In this document: piece by piece, positions 1 through 13,600 of the stretch
Numbering within the stretch: the first letter of the stretch is position 1
Layout of the letters: every line of letters begins with the position of its first letter
From: Nemertoderma westbladi
Taxonomy: Eukaryota > Xenacoelomorpha > Nemertodermatida > Nemertodermatidae
Length of the DNA stretch: 64,000 nt
Direction of reading: 5' to 3'
Assembly: GCA_032718475.1 (NCBI GenBank)
Contig: JAUCBJ010008795.1
Span: 62,001-126,000, forward strand
Notes under the pieces: model-generated
Database searches by the model: none
What the model saw: the letters and a program-made list of their open reading frames with translations, nothing else
What the model was told of the DNA's origin: nothing
Made by a program: the position numbers and the translations under genes

Positions 1-279
1 CAGGTTAGGTGTTATTGTCCAGTGAGTACATCAGGAGGAACAAGTTAGGTGTTATTGTCCAGTGAGTACATCAGGAGGAACAGGTTGGGTGTTACTGTCC
101 TGTGAGTACATCAGTAGGAACAGGTTAGGTGTTATTGTCCAGTGAGTACATCATGAGGAACAGGTTAGGTGTTACTGTCCTGTGAGTACATCAGGAGGAA
201 CAGGTTAGGTGTTATTGTCCAGTGAGTACATCAGGAGGAACAGGTTAGGTGTTACTGTCCTTTGAGTACATCAGGAGGA

Positions 280-3200
280 ACAGGTTAGGTTTTATTGTAC
301 ACTGTACAGTGAGTACATCAGGAGGAACAGGTTAGGTGTTATTGTCCTGTGAGTACATCAGTAGGAACAGGTTAGGTGTTACTGTCCTGTGAGTACATCA
401 GTAGGAACAGGTTAGGTGTTATTGTGCAGTGAGTTCATCATGAGGAACAGGTTATGTGTTATTGTCCTGTGAGTACATCAGTAGGAACAGGTTAGGTGTT
501 ATTGTCCTGTGAGTACATCAGTAGGAACAGGTTAGGTGTTATTGTCCAGGGAGTACATCAGTAGGAACAGGTTAGGTGTTACTGTCCAGTAAGTACATCA
601 GTAGGAACAGGTTAGGTTTTATTGTACACTGTACAGTGAGTACATCAGGAGGAACAGGTTAGGTGTTATTGTCCTGTGAGTACATCAGTAGGTACAGGTT
701 AGGTGTTACTGTCCTGTGAGTACATCAGTAGGAACAGGTTAGGTGTTATTGTGCAGTGAGTTCATCATGAGGAACAGGTTATGTGTTATTGTCCTGTGAG
801 TACATCAGTAGGAACAGGTTAGGTGTTATTGTGCAGTGAGTACATCAGGAGGATCAGGTTAGGTGTTATTGTCCAGTGAGTACATCAGGAGGAACAGGTT
901 AGGTGTTATTGTCCAGTGAGTACATAAGTAGGAACAGGTTAGGTGTTATTGTCCTGTGAGTACATCAGGAGGATCAGGTTAGGTGTTATTGTCCAGTGAG
1001 AACATCATGAGGAACAGGTTAGGCGTTACTGTCCTGTGAGTACATCAGGAGGAACAGGTTAGGTGTTATTGTCCAGTGAGTACATCAGGAGGAACAGGTT
1101 AGGTGTTATTGTCCAGTGAGTACATCAGGAGGAACAGGTTGGGTGTTACTGTCCTGTGAGTACATCAGTAGGAACAGGTTAGGTGTTATTGTCCTGTGAG
1201 TACATCAGGAGGATCAGGTTAGGTGTTATTGTCCAGTGAGTACATCATGAGGAACAGGTTAGGTGTTACTGTTCTGTGAGTACATCAGGAGGAACAGGTT
1301 AGGTGTTATTGTCCAGTGAGTACATCAGGAGGAACAGGTTAGGTGTTACTGTCCTTTGAGTACATCAGGAGGAACAGGTTAGGTTTTATTGTACACTGTA
1401 CAGTGAGTACATCAGGAGGAACAGGTTAGGTGTTATTGTCCTGTGAGTACATCAGTAGGAACAGGTTAGGTGTTACTGTCCTGTGAGTACATCAGTAGGA
1501 ACAGGTTAGGTGTTATTGTGCAGTGAGTTCATCATGAGGAACAGGTTATGTGTTATTGTCCTGTGAGTACATTAGTAGGAACAGGTTAGGTGTTATTGTC
1601 CTGTGAGTACCTCAGTAGGAACAGGTTAGGTGTTATTGTCCAGGGAGTACATCAGTAGGAACAGGTTAGGTGTTACTGTCCAGTAAGTACATCAGTAGGA
1701 ACAGGTTAGGTTTTATTGTACACTGTACAGTGAGTACATCAGGAGGAACAGGTTAGGTGTTATTGTCCTGTGAGTACATCAGTAGGTACAGGTTAGGTGT
1801 TACTGTCCTGTGAGTACATCAGTAGGAACAGGTTAGGTGTTATTGTGCAGTGAGTTCATCATGAGGAACAGGTTATGTGTTATTGTCCTGTGAGTACATC
1901 AGTAGGAACAGGTTAGGTGTTATTGTCCTGTGAGTACATCAGTAGGAACAGGTTAGGTGTTATTGTCCAGGGAGTACATCAGGAGGAACAGGTTAGGTGT
2001 TATGGTCCAGTGAGTACATAATGAGGAACAGGTTAGGTGTTATTGTCCAGGGAGTACATCATGAGGAACAGATTAGGTGTTATTGTCCAGTGAGTACATC
2101 ATGAGGAACAGGTTAGGTGTTATTGTCCAGGGAGTACATCATGAGGAACAGGTTAGGTGTTATTGTCCAGTGAGTACATCATGAGGATCAGGTTAGGTGA
2201 AACTGTCCTGTGAGTACAACAGTAGGAACAGGTTAGGTGTTATTGTCCTGTGAGTACATCAGGAGGATCAGGTTAGGTGTTATTGTCCTGTGAGTACATC
2301 AGTAGGAACAGGTTAGGTGTTACTGTCCTGTGAGTACATCAGTAGGAACAGGTTAGGTGTTATTGTGCAGTGAGTTCATCATGAGGAACAGGTTATGTGT
2401 TATTGTCCTGTGAGTACATCAGTAGGAACAGGTTAGGTGTTATTGTCCTGTGAGTACCTCAGTAGGAACTGGTTAGGTGTTATTGTCCAGGGAGTACATC
2501 AGTAGGAACAGGTTAGGTGTTACTGTCCAGTAAGTACATCAGTAGGAACAGGTTAGGTTTTATTGTACACTGTACAGTGAGTACATCAGGAGGAACAGGT
2601 TAGGTGTTATTGTCCTGTGAGTACATCAGTAGGTACAGGTTAGGTGTTACTGTCCTGTGAGTACATCAGTAGGAACAGGTTAGGTGTTATTGTGCAGTGA
2701 GTTCATCATGAGGAACAGGTTATGTGTTATTGTCCTGTGAGTACATCAGTAGGAACAGGTTAGGTGTTATTGTCCTGTGAGTACATCAGTAGGAATAGGT
2801 TAGGTGTTATTGTCCAGGGAGTACATCAGGAGGAACAGGTTAGGTGTTATGGTCCAGTGAGTACATAATGAGGAACAGGTTAGGTGTTATTGTCCAGGGA
2901 GTACATCATGAGGAACAGGTTAGGTGTTATTGTCCAGTGAGTACATCATGAGGAACAGGTTAGGTGTTATTGTCCAGGGAGTACATCATGAGGAACAGGT
3001 TAGGTGTTATTGTCCAGTGAGTACATCATGAGGATCAGGTTAGGTGAAACTGTCCTGTGAGTACAACAGTAGGAACAGGTTAGGTGTTATTGTCCTGTGA
3101 GTACATCAGGAGGATCAGGTTAGGTGTTATTGTCCAGTGAGTACATCATGAGGAACAGGTTAGGTGTTACTGTCCTGTGAGTACATCAGGAGGAACAGGT

Positions 3201-4650
3201 TAGGTGTTATTGTCCAGTGAGTACATCAGGAGGAACAGGTTAGGTGTTACTGTCCTTTGAGTACATCAGGAGGAACAGGTTAGGTTTTATTGTACACTGT
3301 ACAGTGAGTACATCAGGAGGAACAGGTTAGGTGTTATTGTCCTGTGAGTACATCAGTAGGAACAGGTTAGGTGTTACTGTCCTGTGAGTACATCAGTAGG
3401 AACAGGTTAGGTGTTATTGTGCAGTGAGTTCATCATGAGGAACAGGTTATGTGTTATTGTCCTGTGAGTACATCAGTAGGAACAGGTTAGGTGTTATTGT
3501 CCTGTGAGTACATCAGTAGGAACAGGTTAGGTGTTATTGTGCAGTGAGTACATCAGTGGGAACAGGTTAGGTGTTATTGTGCAGTGAGTTCATCATGAGG
3601 AACAGGTTATGTGTTATTGTCCTGTGAGTACATCAGTAGGAACAGGTTAGGTGTTATTGTCCTGTGAGTACATCAGTAGGAACAGGTTAGGTGTTATTGT
3701 CCAGTGAGTACATCAGTGGGAACAGGTTAGGTGTTATTGTCCAGGGAGTACATCAGTAGGAACAGGTTATGTGTTATTGTCCTGTGAGTACATCAGTAGG
3801 AACAGGTTAGGTGTTATTGTCCTGTGAGTACATCAGTAGGAACAGGTTAGGTGTTATTGTCCAGGGAGTACATCATGAGGAACAGGTTAGGTGTTATTGT
3901 CCAGGGAGTACATCAGGAGGAACAGGTTAGGTGTTATTGTCCTGTGAGTACATCAGTAGGAACAGGTTATGTGTTATTGTCCTGTGAGTACATCAGTAGG
4001 AACAGGTTAGGTGTTATTGTCCTGTGAGTACATCAGTAGGAACAGGTTAGGTGTTATTGTCCAGGGAGTACATCAGTAGGAACAGGTTAGGTGTTATTGT
4101 CCTGTGAGTACATCAGTAGGAACAGGTTAGGTGTTATTGTCCAGGGAGTACATCATGAGGAACAGGTTAGGTGTTATTGTCCAGGGAGTACATCAGTAGG
4201 AACAGGTTAGGTGTTATTGTCCAGTGAGTACATCATGAGGAACATGTTAAGTGTTATTGTCCTGTGAGTACATCAGTAGGAACAGGTTAGGTTTTATTGT
4301 ACACTGTACAGTGAGTACATCAGTAGGAACAGGTTAGGTGTTACTGTCCTGTGAGTACATCAGTAGGAACAGGTTAGGTGTTATTGTCCAGGGAGTACAT
4401 CAGTAGGAACAGGTTAGGTGTTATTGTCCAGTGAGTACATCATGAGGAACATGTTAAGTGTTATTGTCCTGTGAGTACATCAGTAGGAACAGGTTAGGTT
4501 TTATTGTACACTGTACAGTGAGTACATCAGTAGGAACAGGTTAGGTGTTATTGTCCAGTGAGTACATCATGAGGAACATGTTAAGTGTTATTGTCCTGTG
4601 AGTACATCAGTAGGAACAGGTTAGGTTTTATTGTACACTGTACAGTGAGT
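280..4650. repeat. Array domain with higher-order repeats and TGTACACTGTACAG units
   Basis: The left 4.6 kb of the array is the most variable part. It holds nine longer units with TTTTATTGTACACTGTACAG, near 288, 616, 1382, 1709, 2557, 3282, 4290, 4498 and 4624; I saw none further right. Rare landmarks (GTCCTTTGAG near 261, 1351 and 3251; a TTGGG variant near 81 and 1135) recur in the same order, so blocks of about 1.05-1.1 kb were themselves duplicated. The spacing 288 to 616 equals that from 1382 to 1709 (327-328 bp). Confidence 0.8.
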
Positions 4651-7600
4651 ACATCAGGAGGAACAGGTTAGGAGTTATTGTCCTGTGAGTACATCAGTAG
4701 GTACAGGTTAGGTGTTACTGTCCTGTGAGTACATCAGTAGGAACAGGTTAGGTGTTATTGTGCAGTGAGTTCATCATGAGGAACAGGTTATGTGTTATTG
4801 TCCTGTGAGTACATCAGTAGGAACAGGTTAGGTGTTATTGTCCTGTGAGTACATCAGTAGGAACAGGTTAGGTGTTATTGTCCAGGGAGTACATCAGTAG
4901 GAACAGGTTAGGTGTTACTGTCCAGTGAGTACATCAGGAGGAACAGGTTAGGTGTTATTGTCCAGGGAGTACATCAGTAGGAACAGGTTAGGTGTTATTG
5001 TGCAGTGAGTTCATCATGAGGAACAGGTTAAGTGTTATTGTCCTGTGAGTACATCAGTAGGAACAGGTTAGGTGTTATTGTCCAGGGAGTACATCAGGAG
5101 GAACAGGTTAGGTGTTATGGTCCAGTGAGTACATAATGAGGAACAGGTTAGGTGTTATTGTCCAGTGAGTACATCATGAGGAACAGGTTAGGTGTTATTG
5201 TCCAGGGAGTACACCAGGAGGAACAGGTTAGGTGTTATTGTCCAGTGAGTACATCAGGAGGAACAGGTTAGGTGTTATTGTCCAGGGAGTACATCAGGAG
5301 GAACAGGTTAGGTATTATTGTCCTGTGAGTACATCAGTAGGAACAGGTTAGGTGTTATTGTCCTGTGAGTACATCAGTAGGAACAGGTTAGGTGTTATTG
5401 TCCTGTGAGTACATCAGTAGGAACAGGTTAGGTGTTATTGTCCTGTGAGTACATCAGTAGGAACAGGTTAGGTGTTATTGTCCAGTGAGTACATCATGAG
5501 GAACAGGTTAGGTGTTATTGTCCAGGGAGTACATAATGAGGAACAGGTTAGGTGTTATTGTCCAGTGAGTACATCAGGAGGAACAGGTTAGGTGTTATTG
5601 TCCTGTGAGTACATCAGTAGGAACAGGTTAGGTGTTATTGTCCAGTGAGTACATCATGAGGAACAGGTTAGGTGTTATTGTCCAGGGAGTACATAATGAG
5701 GAACAGGTTAGGTGTTATTGTCCAGTGAGTACATCATGAGGAACAGGTTAGGTGTTATTGTCCTGTGAGTACATCAGTAGGAACAGGTTAGGTGTTATTG
5801 TCCAGTGAGTACATCATGAGGAACAGGTTAGGTGTTATTGTCCAGGGAGTACATAATGAGGAACAGGTTAGGTGTTATTGTCCAGTGAGTACATCAGGAG
5901 GAACAGGTTAGGTGTTATTGTCCAGGGAGTACATCAGGAGGAACAGGTTAGGTGTTATGGTCCAGTGAGTACATCAGGAGGAACAGGTTAGGTGTTATTG
6001 TCCAGGGAGTACATCATGAGGAACAGGTTAGGTGTTATTGTCCAGTGAGTACATAAGGAGGAACAGGTTAGGTGTTATTGTCCAGGGAGTACATCAGGAG
6101 GAACAGGTTAGGTGTTATGGTCCAGTGAGTACATCAGGAGGAACAGGTTAGGTGTTATTGTCCAGGGAGTACATCATGAGGAACAGGTTAGGTGTTATTG
6201 TCCAGGGAGTACATCATGAGGAACAGGTTAGGTGTTATTGTCCTGTGAGTACATCAGTAGGAACAGGTTAGGTGTTATTGTCCAGGGAGTACATCATGAG
6301 GAACAGGTTAGGTGTTATTGTCCAGGGAGTACATCATGAGGAACAGGTTAGGTGTTATTGTCCAGTGAGTACATCATGAGGATCAGGTTAGGTGTTATTG
6401 TCCAGTGAGTACATCAGGAGGAACAGGTTAGGTGTTATTGTCCAGGGAGTACATCATGAGGAACAGGTTAGGTGTTATTGTCCAGTGAGTACATCATGAG
6501 GAACAGGTTAGGTGTTATTGTCCAGTGAGTACATCAGGAGGAACAGGTTAGGTGTTATTGTCCAGGGAGTACATCATGAGGAACAGGTTAGGTGTTATTG
6601 TCCAGGGAGTACATCAGGAGGAACAGGTTAGGTGTTATTGTCCTGGGAGTACATCAGTAGGAACAGGTTAGGTGTTATTGTCCAGGGAGTACATCAGGAG
6701 GAACAGGTTAGGTGTTATTGTCCAGGGAGTACATCAGGAGGAACAGGTTAGGTGTTATTGTCCAGGGAGTACATCATGAGGAACAGGTTAGGTGTTATTG
6801 TCCAGGGAGTACATCAGGAGGAACAGGTTAGGTGTTATTGTCCAGGGAGTACATCAGGAGGAACAGGTTAGGTGTTATTGTCCTGTGAGTACATCAGTAG
6901 GAACAGGTTAGGTGTTATTGTCCAGGGAGTACATCAGTAGGAACAGGTTAGGTGTTATTGTCCAGGGAGTACATCAGGAGGAACAGGTTAGGTGTTATTG
7001 TCCAGGGAGTACATCAGGAGGAACAGGTTAGGTGTTATTGTCCAGGGAGTACATCATGAGGAACAGGTTAGGTGTTATTGTCCAGGGAGTACATCATGAG
7101 GAACAGGTTAGGTGTTATTGTCCTGTGAGTACATCATGAGGATCAGGTTAGGTGTTATTGTCCAGTGAGTACATCATGAGGATCAGGTTAGGTGTTATTG
7201 TCCAGTGAGTACATCAGGAGGAACAGGTTAGGTGTTATTGCCCAGGGAGTACATCATGAGGAACAGGTTAGGTGTTATTGTCCAGGGAGTACATCATGAG
7301 GATCAGGTTAGGTGTTATTGTCCAGTGAGTACATCAGGAGGAACAGGTTAGGTGTTATTGTCCTGTGAGTACATCATGAGGAACAGGTTAGGTGTTATTG
7401 TCCAGGGAGTACATCAGGAGGAACAGGTTAGGTGTTATTGTCCAGTGAGTACATCATGAGGATCAGGTTAGGTGTTATTGTCCAGGGAGTACATCATGAG
7501 GAACAGGTTAGGTGTTATTGTCCAGGGAGTACATCATGAGGAACAGGTTAGGTGTTATTGTCCAGGGAGTACATCAGTGAGGAACAGGTTAGGTGTTATT

Positions 7601-10600
7601 GTCCTGTGAGTACATCAGTAGGAACAGGTTAGGTGTTATTGTCCAGGGAGTACATCATGAGGAACAGGTTAGGTGTTATTGTCCTGTGAGTACATCATGA
7701 GGAACAGGTTAGGTGTTATTGTCCAGGGAGTACATCATGAGGAACAGGTTAGGTGTTATTGTCCAGGGAGTACATCATGAGGAACAGGTTAGGTGTTATT
7801 GTCCTGTGAGTACATCATGAGGAACAGGTTAGGTGTTATTGTCCAGGGAGTACATCATGAGGAACAGGTTAGGTGTTATTGTCCTGTGAGTACATCATGA
7901 GGAACAGGTTAGGTGTTATTGTCCAGGGAGTACATCATGAGGAACAGGTTAGGTGTTATTGTCCAGGGAGTACATCAGGAGGAACAGGTTAGGTGTTATT
8001 GTCCAGTGAGTACATCATGAGGAACAGGTTAGGTGTTATTGTCCAGGGAGTACATCAGTAGGAACAGGTTAGGTGTTATTGTCCAGGGAGTACATCAGTA
8101 GGAACAGGTTAGGTGTTATTGTCCAGGGAGTACATCATGAGGAACAGGTTAGGTGTTATTGTCCAGGGAGTACATCATGAGGAACAGGTTAGGTGTTATT
8201 GTCCAGGGAGTACATCAGTAGGAACAGGTTAGGTGTTATTGTCCAGGGAGTACATCAGTAGGAACAGGTTAGGTGTTATTGTCCAGGGAGTACATCAGTA
8301 GGAACAGGTTAGGTGTTATTGTCCAGGGAGTACATCATGAGGAACAGGTTAGGTGTTATTGTCCAGGGAGTACATCAGTAGGAACAGGTTAGGTGTTATT
8401 GTCCAGGGAGTACATCAGTAGGAACAGGTTAGGTGTTATTGTCCAGGGAGTACATCAGTAGGAACAGGTTAGGTGTTATTGTACAGGGAGTACATCAGTA
8501 GGAACAGGTTAGGTGTTATTGTACAGGGAGTACATCAGTAGGAACAGGTTAGGTGTTATTGTACAGGGAGTACATCAGTAGGTAAAGGTTAGGTGTTATT
8601 GTCCTGTGAGTACATCAGTAGGTAAAGGTTAGGTGTTATTGTCCAGGGAGTACATCATGAGGAACAGGTTAGGTGTTATTGTCCAGGGAGTACATCAGTA
8701 GGAACAGGTTAGGTGTTATTGTACAGGGAGTACATCAGTAGGTAAAGGTTAGGTGTTATTGTCCTGTGAGTACATCAGTAGGAACAGGTTAGGTGTTATT
8801 GTCCAGTGAGTACATCATGAGGAACATGTTAGGTGTTATTGTCCAGGGAGTACATCAGTAGGAACAGGTTAGGTGTTATTGTACAGGGAGTACATCATGA
8901 GGAACAGGTTAGGTGTTATTGTCCAGGGAGTACATCATGAGGAACAGGTTAGGTGTTATTGTCCAGGGAGTACATCAGTAGGAACAGGTTAGGTGTTATT
9001 GTACAGGGAGTACATCAGTAGGAACAGGTTAGGTGTTATTGTCCAGTGAGTACATCATGAGGAACATGTTAGGTGTTATTGTCCAGGGAGTACATCAGTA
9101 GGAACAGGTTAGGTGTTATTGTCCAGGGAGTACATCAGTAGGAACAGGTTAGGTGTTATTGTCCAGTGAGTACATCAGTAGGAACAGGTTAGGTGTTATT
9201 GTACAGGGAGTACATCATGAGGAACAGGTTAGGTGTTATTGTCCAGGGAGTACATCATGAGGAACAGGTTAGGTGTTATTGTCCAGGGAGTACATCAGTA
9301 GGAACAGGTTAGGTGTTATTGTACAGGGAGTACATCAGTAGGTAAAGGTTAGGTGTTATTGTCCTGTGAGTACATCAGTAGGAACAGGTTAGGTGTTATT
9401 GTCCAGTGAGTACATCATGAGGAACATGTTAGGTGTTATTGTCCAGGGAGTACATCAGTAGGAACAGGTTAGGTGTTATTGTCCAGGGAGTACATCATGA
9501 GGAACAGGTTAGGTGTTATTGTCCAGTGAGTACATCATGAGGATCAGGTTAGGTGTTATTGTCCAGTGAGTACATCAGTAGGTAAAGGTTAGGTGTTATT
9601 GTCCAGGGAGTACATCATGAGGAACAGGTTAGGTGTTATTGTCCAGGGAGTACATCATGAGGATCAGGTTAGGTGTTATTGTCCAGTGAGTACATCATGA
9701 GGATCAGGTTAGGTGTTATTGTCCAGTGAGTACATCAGTAGGTAAAGGTTAGGTGTTATTGTCCAGGGAGTACATCATGAGGAACAGGTTAGGTGTTATT
9801 GTCCAGGGAGTACATCAGTAGGTAACAGGTTAGGTGTTATTGTCCAGGGAGTACATCAGTAGGAACAGGTTAGGTGTTATTGTCCAGGGAGTACATCAGT
9901 AGGAACAGGTTAGGTGTTATTGTCCAGGGAGTACATCAGTAGGAACAGGTTAGGTGTTATTGTCCAGGGAGTACATCAGGAGGAACAGGTTAGGTGTTAT
10001 TGTCCAGGGAGTACATCAGTAGGAACAGATTAGGTGTTATTGTCCTGTGAGTACATCAGTAGGAACAGGTTATGTGTTATTGTCCTGTGAGTACATCAGT
10101 AGGAACAGGTTAGGTGTTATTGTCCAGGGAGTACATCAGTAGGAACAGGTTAGGTGTTATTGTCCAGGGAGTACATCAGTAGGAACAGGTTAGGTGTTAT
10201 TGTCCAGGGAGTACATCAGTAGGAACAGGTTAGGTGTTATTGTCCAGGGAGTACATCAGTAGGAACAGGTTAGGTGTTATTGTCCAGGGAGTACATCAGT
10301 AGGAACAGGTTAGGTGTTATTGTCCTGTGAGTACATCAGTAGGAACAGGTTAGGTGTTATTGTCCTGTGAGTACATCAGTAGGAACAGGTTAGGTGTTAT
10401 TGTCCAGGGAGTACATCAGTAGGAACAGGTTAGGTGTTATTGTCCAGGGAGTACATCAGTAGGAACAGGTTAGGTGTTATTGTCCTGTGAGTACATCAGT
10501 AGGAACAGGTTAGGTGTTATTGTCCAGTGAGTACATCAGTAGGAACAGGTTAGGTGTTATTGTCCAGGGAGTACATCAGTAGGAACAGGTTAGGTGTTAT

Positions 10601-13600
10601 TGTCCAGGGAGTACATCAGTAGGAACAGGTTAGGTGTTATTGTCCAGGGAGTACATCAGTAGGAAAGGTTAGGTGTTATTGTCCAGGGAGTACATCAGTA
10701 GGAACAGATTAGGTGTTATTGTCCTGTGAGTACATCAGTAGGAACAGGTTAGGTGTTATTGTCCAGGGAGTACATCAGTAGGAACAGGTTAGGTGTTATT
10801 GTCCTGTGAGTACATCAGTAGGAACAGGTTAGGTGTTATTGTCCAGTGAGTACATCAGTAGGTAAAGGTTAGGTGTTATTGTCCAGGGAGTACATCAGTA
10901 GGAACAGATTAGGTGTTATTGTCCTGTGAGTACATCAGTAGGAACAGGTTAGGTGTTATTGTCCTGTGAGTACATCAGTAGGAACAGGTTAGGTGTTATT
11001 GTCCAGTGAGTACATCAGTAGGTAAAGGTTAGGTGTTATTGTCCAGGGAGTACATCAGTAGGAACAGATTAGGTGTTATTGTCCTGTGAGTACATCAGTA
11101 GGAACAGGTTAGGTGTTATTGTCCAGGGAGTACATCAGTAGGAACAGGTTAGGTGTTATTGTCCTGTGAGTACATCAGTAGGAACAGGTTAGGTGTTATT
11201 GTCCAGGGAGTACATCAGTAGGAACAGGTTAGGTGTTATTGTCCAGGGAGTACATCAGTAGGAACAGGTTAGGTGTTATTGTCCAGGGAGTACATCAGTA
11301 GGAACAGGTTAGGTGTTATTGTCCAGGGAGTACATCAGTAGGAACAGGTTAGGTGTTATTGTCCAGGGAGTACATCAGTAGGAACAGATTAGGTGTTATT
11401 GTCCTGTGAGTACATCAGTAGGAACAGGTTATGTGTTATTGTCCTGTGAGTACATCAGTAGGAACAGGTTAGGTGTTATTGTCCAGGGAGTACATCAGTA
11501 GGAACAGGTTAGGTGTTATTGTCCAGGGAGTACATCAGTAGGAACAGGTTAGGTGTTATTGTCCAGGGAGTACATCAGTAGGAACAGGTTAGGTGTTATT
11601 GTCCAGGGAGTACATCAGTAGGAACAGGTTAGGTGTTATTGTCCAGGGAGTACATCAGTAGGAACAGGTTAGGTGTTATTGTCCTGTGAGTACATCAGTA
11701 GGAACAGGTTAGGTGTTATTGTCCTGTGAGTACATCAGTAGGAACAGGTTAGGTGTTATTGTCCAGGGAGTACATCAGTAGGAACAGGTTAGGTGTTATT
11801 GTCCAGGGAGTACATCAGTAGGAACAGGTTAGGTGTTATTGTCCAGGGAGTACATCAGTAGGAACAGGTTAGGTGTTATTGTCCAGGGAGTACATCAGTA
11901 GGAACAGGTTAGGTGTTATTGTCCAGGGAGTACATCAGTAGGAACAGGTTAGGTGTTATTGTCCTGTGAGTACATCAGTAGGAACAGGTTAGGTGTTATT
12001 GTCCAGTGAGTACATCAGTAGGAACAGGTTAGGTGTTATTGTCCAGGGAGTACATCAGTAGGAACAGGTTAGGTGTTATTGTCCTGTGAGTACATCAGTA
12101 GGAACAGGTTAGGTGTTATTGTCCAGTGAGTACATCAGTAGGTAAAGGTTAGGTGTTATTGTCCAGGGAGTACATCAGTAGGAACAGGTTAGGTGTTATT
12201 GTCCTGTGAGTACATCAGTAGGAACAGGTTAGGTGTTATTGTCCTGTGAGTACATCAGTAGGAACAGGTTAGGTGTTATTGTCCAGTGAGTACATCAGTA
12301 GGTAACAGGTTAGGTGTTATTGTCCAGGGAGTACATCAGTAGGAACAGATTAGGTGTTATTGTCCTGTGAGTACATCAGTAGGAACAGGTTAGGTGTTAT
12401 TGTCCAGGGAGTACATCAGTAGGAACAGGTTAGGTGTTATTGTCCTGTGAGTACATCAGTAGGAACAGGTTAGGTGTTATTGTCCAGGGAGTACATCAGT
12501 AGGAACAGGTTAGGTGTTATTGTCCAGGGAGTACATCAGTAGGAACAGGTTAGGTGTTATTGTCCAGGGAGTACATCAGTAGGAACAGGTTAGGTGTTAT
12601 TGTCCAGGGAGTACATCAGTAGGAACAGGTTAGGTGTTATTGTCCAGGGAGTACATCAGTGAGGAACAGGTTAGGTGTTATTGTCCTGTGAGTACATCAG
12701 TGAGGAACAGGTTAGGTGTTATTGTCCTGTGAGTACATCAGTAGGAACAGGTTAGGTGTTATTGTCCAGGGAGTACATCAGTAGGAACAGGTTAGGTGTT
12801 ATTGTCCAGGGAGTACATCATGAGGAACAGGTTAGGTGTTATTGTCCAGGGAGTACATCATGAGGAACAGGTTAGGTGTTATTGTCCAGGGAGTACATCA
12901 GTAGGAACAGGTTAGGTGTTATTGTCCAGGGAGTACATCAGTAGGAACAGGTTAGGTGTTATTGTCCTGTGAGTACATCAGTAGGAACAGGTTAGGTGTT
13001 ATTGTCCTGTGAGTACATCAGTGAGGAACAGGTTAGGTGTTATTGTCCAGGGAGTACATCAGTGAGGAACAGGTTAGGTGTTATTGTCCAGGGAGTACAT
13101 CAGTAGGAACAGGTTAGGTGTTATTGTCCAGGGAGTACATCAGTAGGAACAGGTTAGGTGTTATTGTCCAGGGAGTACATCATGAGGAACAGGTTAGGTG
13201 TTATTGTCCAGTGAGTACATCATGAGGATCAGGTTAGGTGTTATTGTCCAGTGAGTACATCAGTAGGTAAAGGTTAGGTGTTATTGTCCAGGGAGTACAT
13301 CAGTAGGAACAGATTAGGTGTTATTGTCCTGTGAGTACATCAGTAGGAACAGGTTAGGTGTTATTGTCCAGGGAGTACATCAGTAGGAACAGGTTAGGTG
13401 TTATTGTCCAGGGAGTACATCATGAGGAACAGGTTAGGTGTTATTGTCCAGGGAGTACATCAGTAGGAACAGGTTAGGTGTTATTGTCCTGTGAGTACAT
13501 CAGGAGGAACAGGTTAGGTGTTATTGTCCAGGGAGTACATCAGTAGGAACAGGTTAGGTGTTATTGTCCAGGGAGTACATCATGAGGAACAGGTTAGGTG

